From positions 122,854,564 to 122,918,563 of the forward strand of contig CM059971.1 of assembly GCA_030490835.1 (NCBI GenBank): a stretch of DNA of 64,000 bases, given 5' to 3'. A program made the position numbers and the translations under genes. Positions 60,765 through 64,000 of this stretch are shown here, one piece after another (position 1 is the stretch's first letter; every line of letters begins with the position of its first letter). Source of the stretch: Annona cherimola (Eukaryota > Streptophyta > Magnoliopsida > Magnoliales > Annonaceae). The notes below the pieces were generated by a model. It was not told the origin of the DNA, searched no databases, and saw only the letters and a list, made by a program, of their open reading frames with translations.

Positions 60765-63016
60765 TCAATCCAAGACACACGTGGAGGGCCGGAATCCCAG
60801 CCGTCCGTGCCTGTAATCGAACTCCCACAAGTGCTCCTGCTGCAAGATGTTCCCGATAGTTGATGTCCCGGGCCACTGGGTCGATATAAGCCCGATGCAT
60901 TTGATCCCTACATCCACGTCGATAACGTAGCTCTTGACGGGCGGCTCGAACCGAACCGACGTCCCGGTCGCAGCCAAATGCAATACGAGCTTCGGCACCA
61001 AATCCTCCGCGAATCCCGTCGTGGCATCGAAACAGAACTCGAATGGCTCTATTTCCACTCTCTTGAACCCCTTGAGTGCTTCCTTGAGCGCATCGAACAC
61101 AGGTCGGTAGGCCGGCTCTGCCAACACGGTCAAGCTCGTTCCCGAGTCGAAGATGACCCCGCCCTGAGCGTTCAGGTCCCAAACGACTGGTGGGATTTTG
61201 AGAAGCAACCGTCCGACCGATATGCCCAGTATCTGGATGTTGTAGAAGGGCTCATTTGCCGGATTGGCGATGAGGTTGGCGTAGGTGAGTGGGCGATGAT
61301 TGGAGGATTTGGTAGTCGGGCCGAAGGTGAGGTAGTTGGAGGCGTTCCTAGGGCTTAGATGGTCGACGAGGCAGTAGGAGAATTTGCCTCCGAAACGGTC
61401 CATGGCCGTGGTAGCGAAGGAGTGCCGGCCGTGGCCGAGGCTCAAGACGCCGTCGGCTACGCGGAAGCTGGAGCCGACGAAGGATGAGGTGCAGCCTATT
61501 ACAAGGCCATTGAGTTTAGTTCTTCGGCCGCTGGAGAGGAAGATGGAGGCTGATTCATTGGCGAAGAAGCCTTTGGCTGATGACCCGTCTGCGTACCTGC
61601 AGCAGCAGCAGCCATACCGGTGAAAGGGGAATTAAATAAAAAGGAAATCATGATAACAAACCTTCTAATAAAAATTCAAAAATCAGATGCATATTTGTAT
61701 TTGTATTCTTCTCCCAATATATTTCATTTCTGCCCAACCAATCAAGCCATAAATGTTAAATATTTATTCACCATCCAATGCGGTGGGCCCCACAGAAAAC
61801 CGTAGCCCAAACATTTATTGGCTGGCATGGCACTTATTATCGATGTGCTGATCTAATAGGCTACCCCGCTGTTCCTAATACAAGTGGGTCTGCCCAATTT
61901 CTGTTCCTGACTAACATAGGCATGCTTTTAAAGGATAATAATATGCATACCCAAGGGGGCTCTTGTGGGAAATAAATTGGAATATTTTTTTCCCTCTCCA
62001 ATTTCATTATTCCTGGGCCCAGTAGAATTTATTACAAACGCTCTCTCACTCCTCATCTCACTGACAAATGCACATTAACTCCCAATCTACTCCTGCACCC
62101 CCAAAATTCATGAGCTTTGACCAGGACAATGACCCTGAAAATCTGAAAAATTACCGACAACTCATCTCTGGAGAGATCCTTTTGTAATTAGCTATTATCT
62201 ACGACAAAACCCAAACCCCATTTCCTTGTATTGGCTTCTAGACAACTTTTTTAACTGATCAAAATCCGTATACTCAGTAAAATGTCTCTTCTTTTGGAAT
62301 TATTTTAGGTGGCCATGGTAATCAGTTTAATTAATTTCTACGAACTCCATCAAAAGAAAATTTCTACTAACTAATAAATGAAAATTTGGAGATGAAAGCC
62401 ATCTATTAATTAATTACCCGTAGTCATAAGCGCACGGGCTCACGGGCGTCGGACACTTGGTGAGAGAAAACGGCAGCGTCGTCGTGCACGCCGTCGAAGA
62501 GCACCGAATCGGGGAAAACGTCCTCGAATGATCGGCGTGGAAGATCCGCCGGCCTCGAGGATGCCGATCCTGCTTGCAATTCCGGCTCCGGTACCGGCAA
62601 TTCATCCACGTGAGATCGCTGCCGGTGTCGGCCACCAGAAGGAACTTCTGCGCCGGCGTCCCGACCTGGAAGAGCACGAAATACTGCCCGGTGCGAGCGT
62701 ACGCGCCGGACCCCATCCGCATTCGAAAAGCGCCGTGGGTGTCGGACGCCTCATTGGCTCTCCGCCGCAGGTTGCTGCTGCTGCGGCGGCGGCTAAGGAG
62801 TCTCGTGGAGATCCAATGCTGGCGGAGGGTGTCGCTGCGGACGAGATCTTGAACGCGCTCCAGCTGGGTCTGGGGGGCCGCTGGGATTTGCCCACTGAGC
62901 TCGGGATGGTGCCGGTGGAGGAGCTCGAAACGCAGCGATTTGGAAGTGGCTGCGCATAATGCAGGGATGAGGAAGATGGCTAGCAGCGGTAGCTGCAGCA
63001 GTTGAGGCCGCGGCAT
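60765..63016 (-). CDS. NANA: A1 aspartic protease, NANA-like, copy 4, canonical motifs (476 aa)
   Basis: Exons 63016-62418 and 61596-60765, with a 0.8-kb phase-2 intron. I chose the Met at 63016 because the sequence from there (MPRPQLLQLPLLAIFLIPAL) aligns with the signal-like starts of the other copies; an in-frame ATG 18 codons earlier (63070) would give 494 aa. The first motif is VADTGSDLTWMNC (D130), the second VIFDSGTSLTVL (D350). Directly after the intron it keeps YADGSSAKGFFANES, the block typical of this plant family and lost in copies 1-3. C terminus STIGNILQQEHLWEFD. It has CRYRSRNCK rather than the CRYRCxxCK of the others. This is the copy most like Arabidopsis NANA and probably closest to the ancestral gene. 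An active protease is likely; its substrate is unknown. Confidence 0.94.
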
Positions 63017-63070
63017 TGGTTTTGAATAAGTCGGTTGGGGTGGGACGGAGGGAGTACTACTGAGAGACAA

Positions 63071-64000
63071 AAATCAGAAATTTCTGCTTATTGGGTGGGA
63101 AGAGAAGGATGTTCTGGGGGGTTTTGCAGTTATTGATGTTGGCTTTATTGCGGCCTGTTTTTTTGACGTGGGTAGCTGTTATAATCAGTTGTGAACGCGC
63201 TTTTGTTTTGTTTGGGGATGTTTATCTATGCCTTGAGATGTCAATTTTATAATTTATACTGTCCTCCTCCTTTTTTTTTTTTTTTTTTTTTCCCATCCTT
63301 CTTGTTTTGTGTGAATATTTTAGTTGGATGATTGGATGGCACGCGTTTTTTTTTATCTTTTTATTTTTGGAATTGGCAGGTGTCCAGATAATCGGAGTAG
63401 TATACCTACAGGAAGTGGCGTGCAATCGGAGCCGTGAACCGAGTGGGGCTGCGATGTCGATGGATTGCTTGGGACATGTGTGCGTTGCTGATAATGAGGT
63501 GATGGATGCCTAAGCCACAAGCAAGGCAAAGGGCAGATGGAGTTGCGTATGGAGTTCGATCCTCTCCAACCGTTTGCCGGAAAAGGCCCTACGTTCGTGC
63601 CATCCAATCCGTCCATCACGCGATTCACCTCACGTTGCAGTGGGACCCGCGTCCTGTTGCAGCTGACGATTGACGTTGTAGTGGGCTTTTGCATTTATTT
63701 ATTCGCGCACATGCAGGAGAAGTAGACGATTCTGCTTCACATGATGATTGAGTTTGCTATTCAACGCTCACGAACGCACACCTACGCCCTTTTTTTTTTT
63801 TTCGGTTGCCTTTCTGAAGGCCGAAAATATTAGTTACAGGCTAACAGGCAAGCGTGATTGAGAGAAGTGGGCTCCTTGCTTGCTCCAGAGCGATTTGACT
63901 TGCTGTGGATCGACAGCTGTGAAGCAAAGGGTGCCTTTGAAAATAAACGTGGGTGGTGATTTTTTTAACGGTTTTACGACGTGCATTGAATTTTCCAAGT
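63071..64000. other. Upstream region of protease copy 4, to window end
   Basis: The first few hundred bases should contain the promoter of copy 4. A poly-T run lies at 63273-63291. Short frames such as minus 63353-63694 show no domain. From 63400 to 63720 the composition is balanced, so an unrecognised exon cannot be excluded, but nothing supports one. Confidence 0.4.

Noticed and set aside
60430..61182. Long minus-strand frame of 250 codons overlapping protease copy 4
   Set aside because: It lies in another frame over exon 2 of the protease, with arginine-rich shadow composition, and runs into the 3' flank. The protease frame has all family motifs.
62528..62959. Plus-strand frame of 143 codons opposite exon 1 of protease copy 4
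   Set aside because: Antisense shadow caused by the GC-rich exon. No domain, and the sense frame is clearly real.
1..64000. A previously undescribed multi-gene system
   Set aside because: The genes found are an m6A reader, a membrane-associated Ca2+-binding protein and a protease cluster. Nothing in spacing or content suggests they act as one system. The only unusual gene-level signal is divergence within the protease array.

Overview
The window is nuclear DNA from a flowering plant. It is AT-rich and gene-poor, its genes have many short exons with GT/AG introns, and all three recognisable gene families (plant YTH-domain ECT protein, PCaP1/DREPP protein, NANA-type aspartic protease) are of plant type. 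The codon and intron GC look is not grass-like, but I cannot name a species from sequence alone.

Layout. Positions 1-2.3 kb hold unplaced coding-like remnants on both strands. Positions 2.3-11.8 kb are a transposon graveyard: foldback MITEs, a nested pair of non-autonomous hAT elements, and a GC-rich element that may carry captured gene pieces. An intact nine-exon gene for a cytoplasmic-type m6A reader (ECT/YTHDF, 618 aa) lies on + from 12.3 to 19.0 kb. After a stretch with no convincing gene, a four-exon PCaP1/DREPP gene (207 aa) lies on + at 26.6-27.6 kb. From 29.5 to 32.6 kb there is a dense pile-up of related MITEs, followed by AT-rich sequence to 39 kb.

The right 25 kb is a tandem array of four two-exon genes on the minus strand. 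They encode secreted or plastid-type A1 aspartic proteases related to Arabidopsis NANA (39.1-41.6, 47.5-50.9, 53.0-56.3 and 60.8-63.0 kb). All four share the same phase-2 intron position and can be translated from a start Met to a stop without a frameshift. The right-most copy keeps the family motifs. The other three have lost the conserved YADGS block just after the intron and gained an extra cysteine, and two of them carry changes at the second active-site motif (DSGM and DCG). This is the most interesting biology here: local duplication followed by active-site divergence.

No novel multi-gene system was found. The second theme is mobile-element structure. Several elements have well-resolved target-site duplications: 9 bp for a Mutator-like foldback, 8 bp for hAT, and 3 bp for PIF/Harbinger-like elements. 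Several foldback elements appear to share one palindromic interior while carrying different terminal sequences.
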